This document shows positions 26,069 through 34,141 of a stretch of 34,338 nucleotides of DNA, in pieces. The DNA lies in contig JAGQPR010000025.1 in NCBI GenBank assembly GCA_020426625.1, positions 1-34,338 on the forward strand, in the 5' to 3' direction. How positions within the stretch are numbered: the stretch's first letter is position 1; each line of letters starts with the position of its first letter. Made by a program: the position numbers and the translations under genes. The stretch is from Planctomycetales bacterium (GTDB lineage Bacteria; Planctomycetota; Planctomycetia; Pirellulales; Pirellulaceae). The notes under the pieces were generated by a model. That model had not been told where the DNA came from and made no database searches. It worked only from the letters and a program-made list of their open reading frames with translations.

Positions 26069-26992
26069 GTGTTGCTATACCTGGACGACGCGTTTGCCGA
26101 ACATGAAACGGGAGCTCATCCCGAGTGTCCTCAACGCATTCTCGGGCTGAACCAGCTATTGCGGAACAGTGGTTGGCTAGAGCGCGCGGTTTTGCCCCAC
26201 TGGACTTCCGCTACGCCAGAGCAGTTGATGGCCGTCCACGATGCCGCTTATATCACCGACCTACAGCACTGGTGTGAGCAAGCTGTTGGACGCATCGAAT
26301 CCGATACGGTTATCAGCCACGGTTCCTGGAAAGCTGCTTTACTTGCTGCAGGTGCCGCCGTAGATGCCACCGAACGAGTAATGCGCGGGCAGCAGCAGAC
26401 GGCCTTTTGTGCGATTCGACCGCCCGGACACCATGCCAAACCCAGCGGCGCGATGGGATTCTGCCTGTTCAACAACGTGGCCATCGCTGCCCACGCCGCT
26501 CTGTCTGCCGGGGCACATCGCATCATGATCGTCGATTGGGACGTGCACCATGGAAACGGTACGCAAGATGTTTTCTACGCCGATGGCAGAGTCGGTTTCT
26601 TCTCGATCCACCGAAGCCCGTTCTATCCTGGCACCGGCAGCAAAAATGAAACCGGTGCTGGCGCTGGCTTGGGCTACATTTCCAATGCACCCGTGCCAGC
26701 GGAAACAAACCTGCGAGAATTTGTCCAAACGTTCGAGAAAGGCTTGACAGCACTAGCAGATAAAACGAAACCGGAATTGATCCTGCTAAGCGCCGGATTC
26801 GACGCGCATCAAGCCGATCCGGTGGGATCACTCTGCCTTCAGGACGAAGATTTCGCCGAATTGACGCGAATAGTAAAACAAGTTGCGGAGGTTCATTGTG
26901 AAGGCAGAATTGTGAGCCTCTTGGAAGGCGGCTATCACCTCGACCACATGCCCCGTTCTGCGCTGGAACACGTCAAAGCTTTGGCCGAATAG
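26069..26992 (+). CDS. Histone-deacetylase-family zinc amidohydrolase
   Basis: 307 aa from a GTG with a strong upstream AGGAG. Arginase/deacetylase fold of the class II HDAC, acetylpolyamine amidohydrolase or acetoin-utilization type. All key motifs are present: the His pair His121/His122 in RPPGHHA, GFCLFNN (130-136), DWDVHHGNG (156-164, zinc ligands Asp158 and His160), GFDAH (243-247, zinc ligand Asp245), and the catalytic Tyr289 in LEGGYH. It probably removes acetyl groups from lysines, polyamines or small molecules in the cytoplasm; the substrate cannot be read from sequence. It is a single gene, convergent with the DUF1559 gene across 11 bp. Confidence 0.93.
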   Translation: MLLYLDDAFAEHETGAHPECPQRILGLNQLLRNSGWLERAVLPHWTSATPEQLMAVHDAAYITDLQHWCEQAVGRIESDTVISHGSWKAALLAAGAAVDATERVMRGQQQTAFCAIRPPGHHAKPSGAMGFCLFNNVAIAAHAALSAGAHRIMIVDWDVHHGNGTQDVFYADGRVGFFSIHRSPFYPGTGSKNETGAGAGLGYISNAPVPAETNLREFVQTFEKGLTALADKTKPELILLSAGFDAHQADPVGSLCLQDEDFAELTRIVKQVAEVHCEGRIVSLLEGGYHLDHMPRSALEHVKALAE

Positions 26993-27003
26993 TAGAATCC
27001 CTC

Positions 27004-27879
27004 CTAAAACCCTGGTTCGATTAATTGTTCATCGGCGCGATTGGCCATGTAACTAAACATGCTCGGATCAATGTTTTGCGATACGAATTGCACAGATCCA
27101 TCCGCTAGAACGAAATTGGCTCCTCCGGTGTGAAAACTGTCGAAGCCGCCGACATGCAGGGAATCGGGTGGCGTCTCAGGTGCTGCTTCGTCACCCTCGA
27201 CTGCGTTACGCGGTGCAGCGACGCGAGTGCTAGCCATGAAATTGCCAGCGTTTCGAAGGGTCGCGCGAGTTCCCGACGCCCAGCCCAAGTTGTTTTCTCC
27301 GATGCGCGCCTCCCCAAGCAAAATCGTGTATGAGCTGCCATCAACAATATCTGCGAAGCGAATGTTACTGTTCAGAAAGAGCAGCCCATTATTGTCATCA
27401 TCAATAGGCGCTTCGGAGTCGTGGTGACAGCCAGCGTACGTCGATATAGGAAGTCCATCAAATCGATATGAATCGGGGTCTGATGGACAGCCCAAGATAC
27501 GAATCCGGTGTTGACGGACAGGTCGATTCTCGTCGGCATAGGTGCCAGATTCCAGTTTGAATTGATTGTAAGCCACTCCCTCTTCGATAAAAGGCAAGAT
27601 CTGCACTGTCCAGCTGACGTGTTGTCCCATGCTCTCATTTCGAATGGGGCCCTCGGAGTTGATGACGCCGGCCGGGAGGTGGCCAGCGTTAAATTCGTAA
27701 TGGTGCAAGGCCAAACCGAGCTGCATCATCTGATTCATGCATTGCGCTCTCCGGGCAGCCTCTCGTGCGGCTTGCACTGCAGGTAACAATAGCCCGACGA
27801 GAACTCCGATAATGGCAATCACGACTAGCAACTCAACCAGCGTGAAACCCGAACGGCGATGAGATTTGTATATGAACAT
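27004..27879 (-). CDS. DUF1559 (H-X9-DG) pseudopilin-like protein
   Basis: 291 aa. The class III prepilin leader SG|FTLVELLVVIAIIGVLVGL is cut after Gly11 and has Glu16 at position +5. It is followed by AAREAARRAQCMNQMMQLGLALHHYE and a C-terminal DUF1559 signature, including FHTGGANFVLADGSVQFVS (the H-X9-DG motif). Planctomycetes encode many DUF1559 proteins, and their assembly role is not established. GGAG lies 8 nt before the ATG. It is the last gene of the nine-gene operon, 65 bp after the GspK-like gene, so it may be the major subunit of the pseudopilus built by the upstream genes. Confidence 0.93.
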   Translation of the reverse strand: MFIYKSHRRSGFTLVELLVVIAIIGVLVGLLLPAVQAAREAARRAQCMNQMMQLGLALHHYEFNAGHLPAGVINSEGPIRNESMGQHVSWTVQILPFIEEGVAYNQFKLESGTYADENRPVRQHRIRILGCPSDPDSYRFDGLPISTYAGCHHDSEAPIDDDNNGLLFLNSNIRFADIVDGSSYTILLGEARIGENNLGWASGTRATLRNAGNFMASTRVAAPRNAVEGDEAAPETPPDSLHVGGFDSFHTGGANFVLADGSVQFVSQNIDPSMFSYMANRADEQLIEPGF

Positions 27880-27944
27880 GCTAATGCTCCAGGAACAATT
27901 GGTCGGTCAGTGAATGAAATGTCAATTTTGTACGAGTTAGGAAA

Positions 27945-28469
27945 CTAGCGACGAACATCGAATTGCCGAACACGTCTGAGCGTGTTTGGCATATCCTCGG
28001 TTCCGAGTGTGGCGATGACGGAAACACGGAAGTTGCCAGATGGGGTGGCCCTGACGCTGGCGTAGTCTGGCGGGCTGGACACCTCCGCCGCGCTAGGTGC
28101 ATCCGACGCGCTTGGCGAACTAGCGGCCAGGCCGATGGAAGCGACCGTAATCTCTACCCGCGATGGCTGACCGTTGAGCACGTCTTCCGGAATGAACCAT
28201 AACTCGCCTTCATACTCGGCAGATAGCTCCAATTGCGCAAGCGCCCGAATGCAGCCACCTTCGATGATGGCTTCCATCTGTCTGACTGTATGCAGACGTT
28301 TTGTTTCTCGAACGCCCGTTAAGGCTACATTCACGGTAGTGGCGGCTAACGCGACGACAGTTGCCAGGCAGGCCAATACGCAGACCAATACAACTCCCGG
28401 GCGATCCAAAGGTTGGTACTCGCGTGAATCCTGCTGGAATCGGAACCTCGCTCTCGATGGAACGCACAT
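27945..28469 (-). CDS. GspK/PilX-like minor pseudopilin candidate
   Basis: 174 aa. After about 23 residues there is RPGVVLVCVLACLATVVALA. This resembles the start of GspK proteins (R-G-V-A-L-x-x-V-L), which also lack the usual Glu at +5. A helical segment follows (ALTGVRETKRLHTVRQMEAIIEGG), then a short beta-rich part with a Ser/Pro/Ala-rich loop (118-140). It is much shorter than canonical GspK (about 300 aa). The assignment rests largely on position: it follows the GspI-like and GspJ-like genes, and its ATG overlaps the stop of the GspJ-like gene by one base (TAATG). The alternative is an unrelated membrane-anchored protein. Confidence 0.6.
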   Translation of the reverse strand: MCVPSRARFRFQQDSREYQPLDRPGVVLVCVLACLATVVALAATTVNVALTGVRETKRLHTVRQMEAIIEGGCIRALAQLELSAEYEGELWFIPEDVLNGQPSRVEITVASIGLAASSPSASDAPSAAEVSSPPDYASVRATPSGNFRVSVIATLGTEDMPNTLRRVRQFDVRR

Positions 28470-28969
28470 TATTCAACCCCCTGAACATTAGGAGAGAATT
28501 TATTGCAGCGTCCAACGGTTGCAACAATCTGACGCTCAATCTGTGGTTCTGCTTTTGCCAATTTGCTACGACGGAAGATAGTCAAGACAGCGGCTTGCAC
28601 CGGCTGAGTGATCACTTTCAATTCACATCGTGCCCCCGGCCCAAAATCGACGGAATCCACTATAGTTCTCTCACCGGAGACGGACTGCTGTCGATACAAG
28701 ACCCCCTGTTCGGCGCGGTAAACCGTGAAACTTCCGGAGGCCTCAATTTCGAGACCAGCCTCCCTCTCGATTAGTCGACTTGCATGGTTCACATCCAGCC
28801 GCCATCGTTCAAGCATGCGACCGCTAATTGCCATGCGTTCAACGGTGATCTGGTGCTGCTTCCTTAAGTGCATTGAGTTGTGGATTAGCGAGACGGCGGC
28901 TAGCATGACCATACTGCCAGCTGTTAGCGATATCACCATTTCGATAAGCGTAAATCCGCTACGTTTCAT
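28469..28969 (-). CDS. GspJ/PilW-like minor pseudopilin
   Basis: 166 aa. The prepilin leader MKRSG|FTLIEMVISLTAGSMVML is cleaved after Gly5, with Glu at +5. A long helix and a beta-rich domain follow (RMLERWRLDVNHASRLIE, GSFTVYRAEQGVLYRQ). The arrangement and the RxxxDV-type segment after the helix resemble GspJ or PilW minor pseudopilins, which sit at the tip of the fibre. A strong ribosome site (GGAGG) lies about 5 nt before the ATG. It overlaps the GspI-like gene by 4 bp (ATGA) and the GspK-like gene by 1 bp. Confidence 0.75.
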   Translation of the reverse strand: MKRSGFTLIEMVISLTAGSMVMLAAVSLIHNSMHLRKQHQITVERMAISGRMLERWRLDVNHASRLIEREAGLEIEASGSFTVYRAEQGVLYRQQSVSGERTIVDSVDFGPGARCELKVITQPVQAAVLTIFRRSKLAKAEPQIERQIVATVGRCNKFSPNVQGVE

Positions 28970-29424
28970 GGTACCTCCGTGGTCTGACGGGTGTTTCTGC
29001 TTTCATCAAGCCAGCTGACCAGCGTGAGTGGTTGCGCAGGTCCCATGCGTTTCCAGTTAATACTCAGATGCAATCGCTTGCCTGATTCGTCTTCGATCAG
29101 CTGCCCCTTGAGCTGAACACTGACCAGCTGGCTGGTAACTAGCTCACTGGCTTGGAGCTGTTGGAGAGCTTGAGACAGCTGCTGGTCCCGCAACATCAAT
29201 AGTTGATCCATTTGATTTGCCAGCTCATCTGACGCCAAGATGAAGTCGCGATTGGCGTGCAGCAACTTGTTCGTTCCCACGGTCGCGGTAGCTACGACAC
29301 CGACAGTTGCCATAAGTAGAATTGCCGCAACCAACAATTCAGCAATGGCTGCACCCTGACGACGCCTTTGCCGCGCAAAACAGTGCCGTTCGCGGTAGTT
29401 GAGGTAGCAGTCTTGTATACCCAT
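28966..29424 (-). CDS. GspI/PilV-like minor pseudopilin
   Basis: 152 aa. Unusually long, basic leader of about 24 residues, then RRRQG|AAIAELLVAAILLMATVGVV, cleaved after Gly with Glu at +5. A helical stalk (DELANQMDQLLMLRDQQLSQ) and a small C-terminal beta domain (LHLSINWKRMG) follow. Size and position fit GspI or PilV. The GspF-like gene ends 60 bp upstream, and the GspJ-like start overlaps its stop by 4 bp. No clear Shine-Dalgarno sequence precedes the ATG. Confidence 0.7.
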   Translation of the reverse strand: MGIQDCYLNYRERHCFARQRRRQGAAIAELLVAAILLMATVGVVATATVGTNKLLHANRDFILASDELANQMDQLLMLRDQQLSQALQQLQASELVTSQLVSVQLKGQLIEDESGKRLHLSINWKRMGPAQPLTLVSWLDESRNTRQTTEVP

Positions 29425-29484
29425 GAGTCATCAAGCGTTCGGAAAAGGTACTCGATCAATATCCACCACGGTTGTTTGCGGGCT

Positions 29485-30573
29485 TCATGCCAAAACTGTT
29501 ATCAAGGTCACTGATACGATGAAGAATGCTACCGCGATCCAAAGCACGACTCCACCGAAGAGCAGAACAATCAGCGGATGCAACAATATCGATAGGACAT
29601 CATTCCTTCGGCGATAGCGATCCTCCTTGCATTTGGCCAAACGCCGCATCAACCAAGCCTGCGAATCCCCGGAAGATTCGGACAAAGATTTTGCTTCGTT
29701 CATTGCCAACAGCCCGGACTTGGCTAAGCTGTCCCAAGGATTCGCACCGAGTTCCATTTCATTCCTTGCGAACAACAATTTCACGCGTACGTTGCTGTCG
29801 AAATGATAGCGTGCTAGAGTTGCCAGCGAGCCAGCGATTGGCCGTCCAGCTTGCAGTGACGTGGCCAGGAGTCGCAATAGCTGTGCCGAACGAATCTGTG
29901 CAACGGGACGGAACAAGCGGGACGAGAGATCGCGACGCAACAGACGCATCGGTTTGACAAGCCATCCTACGGCGAAGGCCAACACGATCAGAACTATCGC
30001 CAAAGGGAGGTATGCCGCGAACAGGTGACTGAAAGATATTAGTGCAACGGACGGCAATGGGAATCGCAGTCCAAATTCTTCAAACATGCGCTCGAATGTC
30101 GGCATTACCACGGTCATCAGGAATGTCGACAAGAAACCGACTACCAAGACCATACTGATGGTGTAGGCAAGCGATTGTTGAATTCGTAGCTGTTGTGAGC
30201 TGTCGACCTCCCATAACTCCTGTCGCGTCGTTTCCAATACTTGTCCCAAAATCCCTGTCTCGACGGCGAATCGCAGGTTCAGTACATCTTCGTCGGACAC
30301 TAAACTGGGAATCTGTTCCAAAGCGCCAGGCAACGTGTATCCCTGCTCGAGCAAGTTGGCGAATTCCAGCATGCGCTTGCGGGCAGCTCCTCGATGTTCC
30401 AGCGAAAAAGTAGCAATGAGCGGGGCAAGATCCAGTTTCTGTCGATGAGCCAAGGCCACTAACCGCAGGACAGAATCGCGAATGACCGCGCGAGAATCAT
30501 GCAGCCACCAGCGAGTCGCTTTCCAAGAGCGGACATTCCCGCTATTTGCAAAAACTGTATTGAAACCAAACAT
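29485..30573 (-). CDS. GspF/PilC-family platform protein (first paralogue)
   Basis: 362 aa. Two T2SSF domains: one at about 35-165 (LASLL-type start, then QQSLAYTISMVLVVGFLSTFLMTVVMPTFERMFEEFG) and one at about 235-355 (RSAQLLRLLATSLQAGRPI, then LHPLIVLLFGGVVLWIAVAFFIVSV). Three or four membrane helices. GspF forms the inner-membrane platform of type II secretion and type IV pilus systems and binds the assembly ATPase. The N-terminal Gsp-type extension domain is missing. It lies between the second GspF-like gene (32-bp gap) and the GspI-like gene (60-bp gap). No ATPase gene is beside it. Confidence 0.9.
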   Translation of the reverse strand: MFGFNTVFANSGNVRSWKATRWWLHDSRAVIRDSVLRLVALAHRQKLDLAPLIATFSLEHRGAARKRMLEFANLLEQGYTLPGALEQIPSLVSDEDVLNLRFAVETGILGQVLETTRQELWEVDSSQQLRIQQSLAYTISMVLVVGFLSTFLMTVVMPTFERMFEEFGLRFPLPSVALISFSHLFAAYLPLAIVLIVLAFAVGWLVKPMRLLRRDLSSRLFRPVAQIRSAQLLRLLATSLQAGRPIAGSLATLARYHFDSNVRVKLLFARNEMELGANPWDSLAKSGLLAMNEAKSLSESSGDSQAWLMRRLAKCKEDRYRRRNDVLSILLHPLIVLLFGGVVLWIAVAFFIVSVTLITVLA

Positions 30574-30605
30574 TTCAGCAACTCAGGCTATTGAAGGGAA
30601 CGTTC

Positions 30606-31778
30606 TCAGGCCAAACTGGTAACCATCGAAACAAGGGGCATGAACAGTGCGATAACCAAGAAACCTACGCCAATGCCAACGATACAAATCATCATTGAGG
30701 GAAGGCATGCCGCTAACCAATCGGTTCGTCGATTTGCTCGTTCAGCATAGATCGTCGCTAATTCTTGTAGCAATTCCGTGTTTGGTTGTTGGCCACCACT
30801 CATGCCAATGGCCATCAAGAACGTTGGTGGCAGACGCATGACTAGTGGCGACGCACCTGCTGAAATCTGGTCCAATGCATCCGCCAATCCTTCGGCCGCA
30901 CGTTCAAAGTAGACGTGTTTGCAACTGAGCCCTGCGGCCCGAACAGCAATTGGTAATGGAACTCCGAGATTGAGCAAATCCGCAAGCGAGTTTGCCAACA
31001 CGGAACACGCGCGAAGATTGACAGACGTTCCAGCAACCCAGCGACCAAAGAGGTAGTTCGTAATGGCATGCCGACGCCAGAAAACTACGACGACGTAGAG
31101 AGCTGCGGCGAACAATGCAACCCCAATCGCTGTACGCAAGCCGTGGACCGTTAGCAAATCAGAAATCCAGAATACGAACTTAGTCGGCGCTGGCAAGTGA
31201 AGGCCAAATTCATCAAACATCGAACGAAAGATGGGCACTACAAACCACGACGAAAAGATGATTAACGCTAGACCGACCAAAAGCAGAATTAGCGGATACA
31301 GCATCAACCGGCGGCGTCTACCCACTGCTTGCTGGTACCGGATAGTATTCTCCAACCACGACGTGATTCTCTGAGTGAGGTTGGCAGAATCTAAATCGGT
31401 AGCCAGCAGTGGCCACAAGGCAATCGCATCTGGTTTGAGCAATAGGTCATCGGGATCTATGTCTGATTTCAATAACCTAGCAAGTCGCCTTGCCTCCCGC
31501 TTGGTCGATCCTGGAGGAAGCTCTTCTTCAATGGCTTCAAGCAGCGGCAGCCATTGACTCCGACGACTGACCAACTCACACAATCTCGCACGTAGCGAGT
31601 CGCCGCCAGCGTCTGGAGAAGACGCTTGAACTAACGCTATCGATAACAAGGAAAAGCCGTCGGCCTCCAGCAGAGCGACGGCCTGAGAGACATTCGCAGC
31701 TTGGATTTCGCCCTCAACCAATGATCCATCGGCGGTGGTCGCTGTATAGTTGAATTGTTTGACTGGTATTGCACTCAT
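30606..31778 (-). CDS. GspF/PilC-family platform protein (second paralogue)
   Basis: 390 aa. It has the classical N-terminal GspF segment FNYTATTADGSLVEGEIQA, followed by two T2SSF domains. Membrane helices include LMLYPLILLLVGLALIIFSS and ICIVGIGVGFLVIALFM. The loop FRSMFDEFGLHLPAPTKF closely resembles FERMFEEFGLRFPLPS of the next gene, so the two are paralogues. It is the most canonical GspF of the three. Its ATG overlaps the stop of the third paralogue by 4 bp (ATGA). Confidence 0.9.
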   Translation of the reverse strand: MSAIPVKQFNYTATTADGSLVEGEIQAANVSQAVALLEADGFSLLSIALVQASSPDAGGDSLRARLCELVSRRSQWLPLLEAIEEELPPGSTKREARRLARLLKSDIDPDDLLLKPDAIALWPLLATDLDSANLTQRITSWLENTIRYQQAVGRRRRLMLYPLILLLVGLALIIFSSWFVVPIFRSMFDEFGLHLPAPTKFVFWISDLLTVHGLRTAIGVALFAAALYVVVVFWRRHAITNYLFGRWVAGTSVNLRACSVLANSLADLLNLGVPLPIAVRAAGLSCKHVYFERAAEGLADALDQISAGASPLVMRLPPTFLMAIGMSGGQQPNTELLQELATIYAERANRRTDWLAACLPSMMICIVGIGVGFLVIALFMPLVSMVTSLA

Positions 31779-32794
31779 TGGACCAAAGGCTCCTGAGTGG
31801 CAAGAAACCGCAGCATTTCAATCAGCGGCAGAAACACACTCAAGCCGATCCCCAATGCACAGAGTCCCCCGAAAACAATAACGAACTTGCTTACCAGTGG
31901 CCATTCTGGCGTATGAGACCACGCAGACGCGAGCCCGCGGTACATGCCCGCAGCGAACTTCAGCCGACACTGCCGATCTCCATTGCCGTCAGTATCGTTC
32001 GTTCCTGTATACGCCCATCGCAGCAGCGGTTCCAACAGGCTGGGTGAGTTCGAAGACTCGGTTCGTTTCCCAACTTCACGGCGTGGATTTGTAAGCCCAG
32101 TTTCAGCATCCTTTTCAAACAAGACATCTTCGATCTGTTCTGTGGCCGCACCTGCTGCGATTAGTTGGCCTGCGTTGTAGGCTAGGAGACTCAAGCGGTG
32201 CGCCCGCACCTGACGCAGTTGGGACAATCCTTGGTGGCCCGCCCTGTTTTTCAGTCGCCAACGCAAAAATAGGGCGAATAAAACTGCCGCAAGTGGCACA
32301 CCGGGTAGCCACACCGGTATCCATGCTTGCAAGTAGATCATCACCTGCAGGACTGGACCGGGCGGGATCATCATGCGTTCCACCAGCGCCGATGTCATAG
32401 GCACGGTAACCGCACAAATCCAAAGAAAACCGGCGAAACCGACTACTGCCCACACAAAAGGAAGCAGCAATATGAGTTTCAAGGCATGCCCTTTCCGCGA
32501 GCGACTTAACGCGTCATCCGCCAGCAAGTCCAACGCAACGGTCTTGTCCTGACCGAAAAGCCATTGCTGCAAGGCACAGCGATACAGCGGCGAGGCAGAT
32601 ACGCCGTGCAGCGCCTCTTCCACGGTCATGCCAGCATGAACCCGGACTGCGATTTCATTCTCAAGGCTACGCAGACCTTCACGCAGCTCAGCAGCACTCC
32701 TTTGGCTCAAGAGGTCGATGGGAACTCCCGCCTCGACAACGGCAAACAGCAAATCGTGGAATCGTGAAATGTCTGCGATCGGTTCGTTACTCAT
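31775..32794 (-). CDS. Degenerate GspF-like membrane protein (third paralogue)
   Basis: 339 aa. The pattern is T2SSF-like: a helical cytoplasmic region (FHDLLFAVVEAGVPIDLLSQ, VHAGMTVEEALHGVSASPLY), then membrane helices LKLILLLPFVWAVVGFAGFLW and VWLPGVPLAAVLFALFL, then a second helical region (LLAYNAGQLIAAGAATEQIE), and a final helix near the C-terminus. Similarity to the neighbours is weak, so it may be a diverged paralogue with a structural rather than a full platform role. It is the first gene after the sigma/anti-sigma pair (60-bp gap) and overlaps the next gene by 4 bp. Confidence 0.65.
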   Translation of the reverse strand: MSNEPIADISRFHDLLFAVVEAGVPIDLLSQRSAAELREGLRSLENEIAVRVHAGMTVEEALHGVSASPLYRCALQQWLFGQDKTVALDLLADDALSRSRKGHALKLILLLPFVWAVVGFAGFLWICAVTVPMTSALVERMMIPPGPVLQVMIYLQAWIPVWLPGVPLAAVLFALFLRWRLKNRAGHQGLSQLRQVRAHRLSLLAYNAGQLIAAGAATEQIEDVLFEKDAETGLTNPRREVGKRTESSNSPSLLEPLLRWAYTGTNDTDGNGDRQCRLKFAAGMYRGLASAWSHTPEWPLVSKFVIVFGGLCALGIGLSVFLPLIEMLRFLATQEPLVQ

Positions 32795-32854
32795 CCCGCA
32801 CCCTAGGAGAATTGCCTTCCACTTAAAGGATGCGCAAGTCGCAAGATTTATTTA

Positions 32855-33247
32855 TCACGAGCCAAAATCTTGCGTTCCATCTGACTTATGAGAAACTCCT
32901 CGAATCCGCGAGAACACTTCAACCAGCCCCCAATGCGCATCGCAAGCCCCTTTAGCTTGTAGCTCGTGCGCAGCCTGCTGAATTTCTGCAGAGAAAGGGG
33001 CGGATATACGGTTTCGCCAGCCGCCCCAAATTGGCGCTGACATCATCAATGCAAACCAGAGTGCGAAACAACAGATTGCAGCCAAACCGAGTCGCCTGGC
33101 TTGCCGAGTCCGGCTCAACGATTCCTTGGTCAGCTCAATCGTGCCGGGACGCAATTCACGCGACGGAACCACGTAGTTTCGCGCAGAGAAAATGCGTTGC
33201 TCGAGCTCTTCCATTTCAGCGTCGGATAGTTGACTTCGCTCGCTCAT
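32855..33247 (-). CDS. Putative membrane anti-sigma factor
   Basis: 130 aa. A cytoplasmic acidic N-terminal region (SDAEMEELEQRIFSARNY) is followed by one membrane helix at about 53-73 (GLAAICCFALWFALMMSAPIW) and a short outer part. No zinc-binding H-x3-C-x2-C motif is present. The role is inferred from position: its ATG overlaps the stop of the ECF sigma gene by 4 bp (ATGA), the usual arrangement for a sigma factor and its membrane anti-sigma partner. No other function is apparent. Confidence 0.6.
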   Translation of the reverse strand: MSERSQLSDAEMEELEQRIFSARNYVVPSRELRPGTIELTKESLSRTRQARRLGLAAICCFALWFALMMSAPIWGGWRNRISAPFSAEIQQAAHELQAKGACDAHWGLVEVFSRIRGVSHKSDGTQDFGS

Positions 33248-33795
33248 TTCTGCACCTCAAACGATTCCGCATCGAGCATGCGGGCCAGCTTTTCCATCGC
33301 ATAACGATAGCGACTGGCTACCGTTGAAGCTGATAACTCGAGTACATCGGCAATTTCGCGGAACGTCAACTGCTCCCAGATCTTGAGAACCACAACTTCA
33401 CTTTGATCGACGGGTAAATTCCGCAGGGCGCTCCAAACAGCGCGATACGATTCCTCTTTGGCAATCTCATCGACCGGGCAATGAGTTAGCAAGTCGGCAA
33501 GGCCGTCGATCGCCACTGCCTTCTTACGCTTCCGCAAAACGTACAGCGACTCATTGCGGACCGCTTGAAGAAGATATCGCCAGGGATTTTCCGCAGACGA
33601 TAAACGCTGGGGGCCATTGGCCATGCGCACCAGCACACTCTGCACCGCATCTTCTGCATCGTGCTGATTGCGCGTAATGGTCACCGCCAGGCGGATCAAG
33701 CGCTGCGCGGTCAGGTCAACCAACCCTGTCAGTCCTCCGGCTCCGGAGTTGTTCATGGTTTGGCTGATTTGACGTACTTGTTCTGAAATGTCCAT
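33244..33795 (-). CDS. ECF-type RNA polymerase sigma factor
   Basis: 183 aa from the ATG at 33795. The open frame goes back to a TTG at 33840, and a GTG at 33801 is another candidate. Region 2 covers about 25-90 (LIRLAVTITRNQHDAEDAVQSVLVRM and PWRYLLQAVRNESLYVLRKRKK). Region 4 covers about 120-175 (ALRNLPVDQSEVVVLKIWEQLTFREIADVLELSASTVASRYRYAMEKL in outline, with the helix-turn-helix near its end). There is no C-terminal extension. It should direct RNA polymerase to its own regulon, probably including this operon. It lies first in the nine-gene operon, followed at once by the anti-sigma-like gene. Confidence 0.93.
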   Translation of the reverse strand: MDISEQVRQISQTMNNSGAGGLTGLVDLTAQRLIRLAVTITRNQHDAEDAVQSVLVRMANGPQRLSSAENPWRYLLQAVRNESLYVLRKRKKAVAIDGLADLLTHCPVDEIAKEESYRAVWSALRNLPVDQSEVVVLKIWEQLTFREIADVLELSASTVASRYRYAMEKLARMLDAESFEVQK

Positions 33796-34141
33796 ATCCA
33801 CCGCGCATCGTCCTGTGCCACCATGAAAAACGGGTAGCAACCCTGCAAGGGATTGAGATGAGGTTACCTATGGTGCTAGGATGCGCAGGAAAGCGGGATT
33901 TGTCTAGGAATTCCAGCAAACGAACAACAAAGTCAATGCTCGCTGACCGCGACCTCTCGCCCGAAAGGGCGGAGCTATGCTCCGGCGAGCAATTAAGCGG
34001 TTAGATTTCTTGGTGCTCTTCCCGTCCTTCGTGGCTATTTGCTTCTGGCGCCAATATCTAAGTTATCGGACCGACTGCGACCTCACTAGGTGAATACAAA
34101 GCCTACCTTTTTGCGGGTGGCATTCATGAACGACAGAATAG
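33796..34141. other. Intergenic region upstream of the sigma operon
   Basis: 346 bp between the sigma gene start and the end of the partial gene at the right edge, both on the minus strand. It should hold the promoter of the nine-gene operon. It contains the structured element at 33937-34003 and, at 34009-34042, a stretch reading CTTGGTGCTCTTCCCGTCC followed by TTCGTGGC, of a kind seen as dispersed repeats in many bacterial genomes. No clear -35/-10 or ECF promoter motif was identified. Confidence 0.5.
33937..34003. repeat. Multi-stem structured element
   Basis: Four complementary pairs lie close together. Outer stem: TGCTCGC (33937-33943) with GCGAGCA (33985-33991). Hairpin: CGCCC-GAAA-GGGCG (33958-33971). 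Hairpin: GGAGC-TAT-GCTCC (33971-33983). Crossing pair: TGACCGC (33944-33950) with GCGGTTA (33997-34003), including one G-T wobble. The first three form a three-way junction, and the fourth would make a pseudoknot. It could be a structured RNA, a terminator-like region or a dispersed palindromic repeat. The GAAA tetraloop favours reading on the plus strand, although both neighbouring genes are on the minus strand. Confidence 0.5.
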
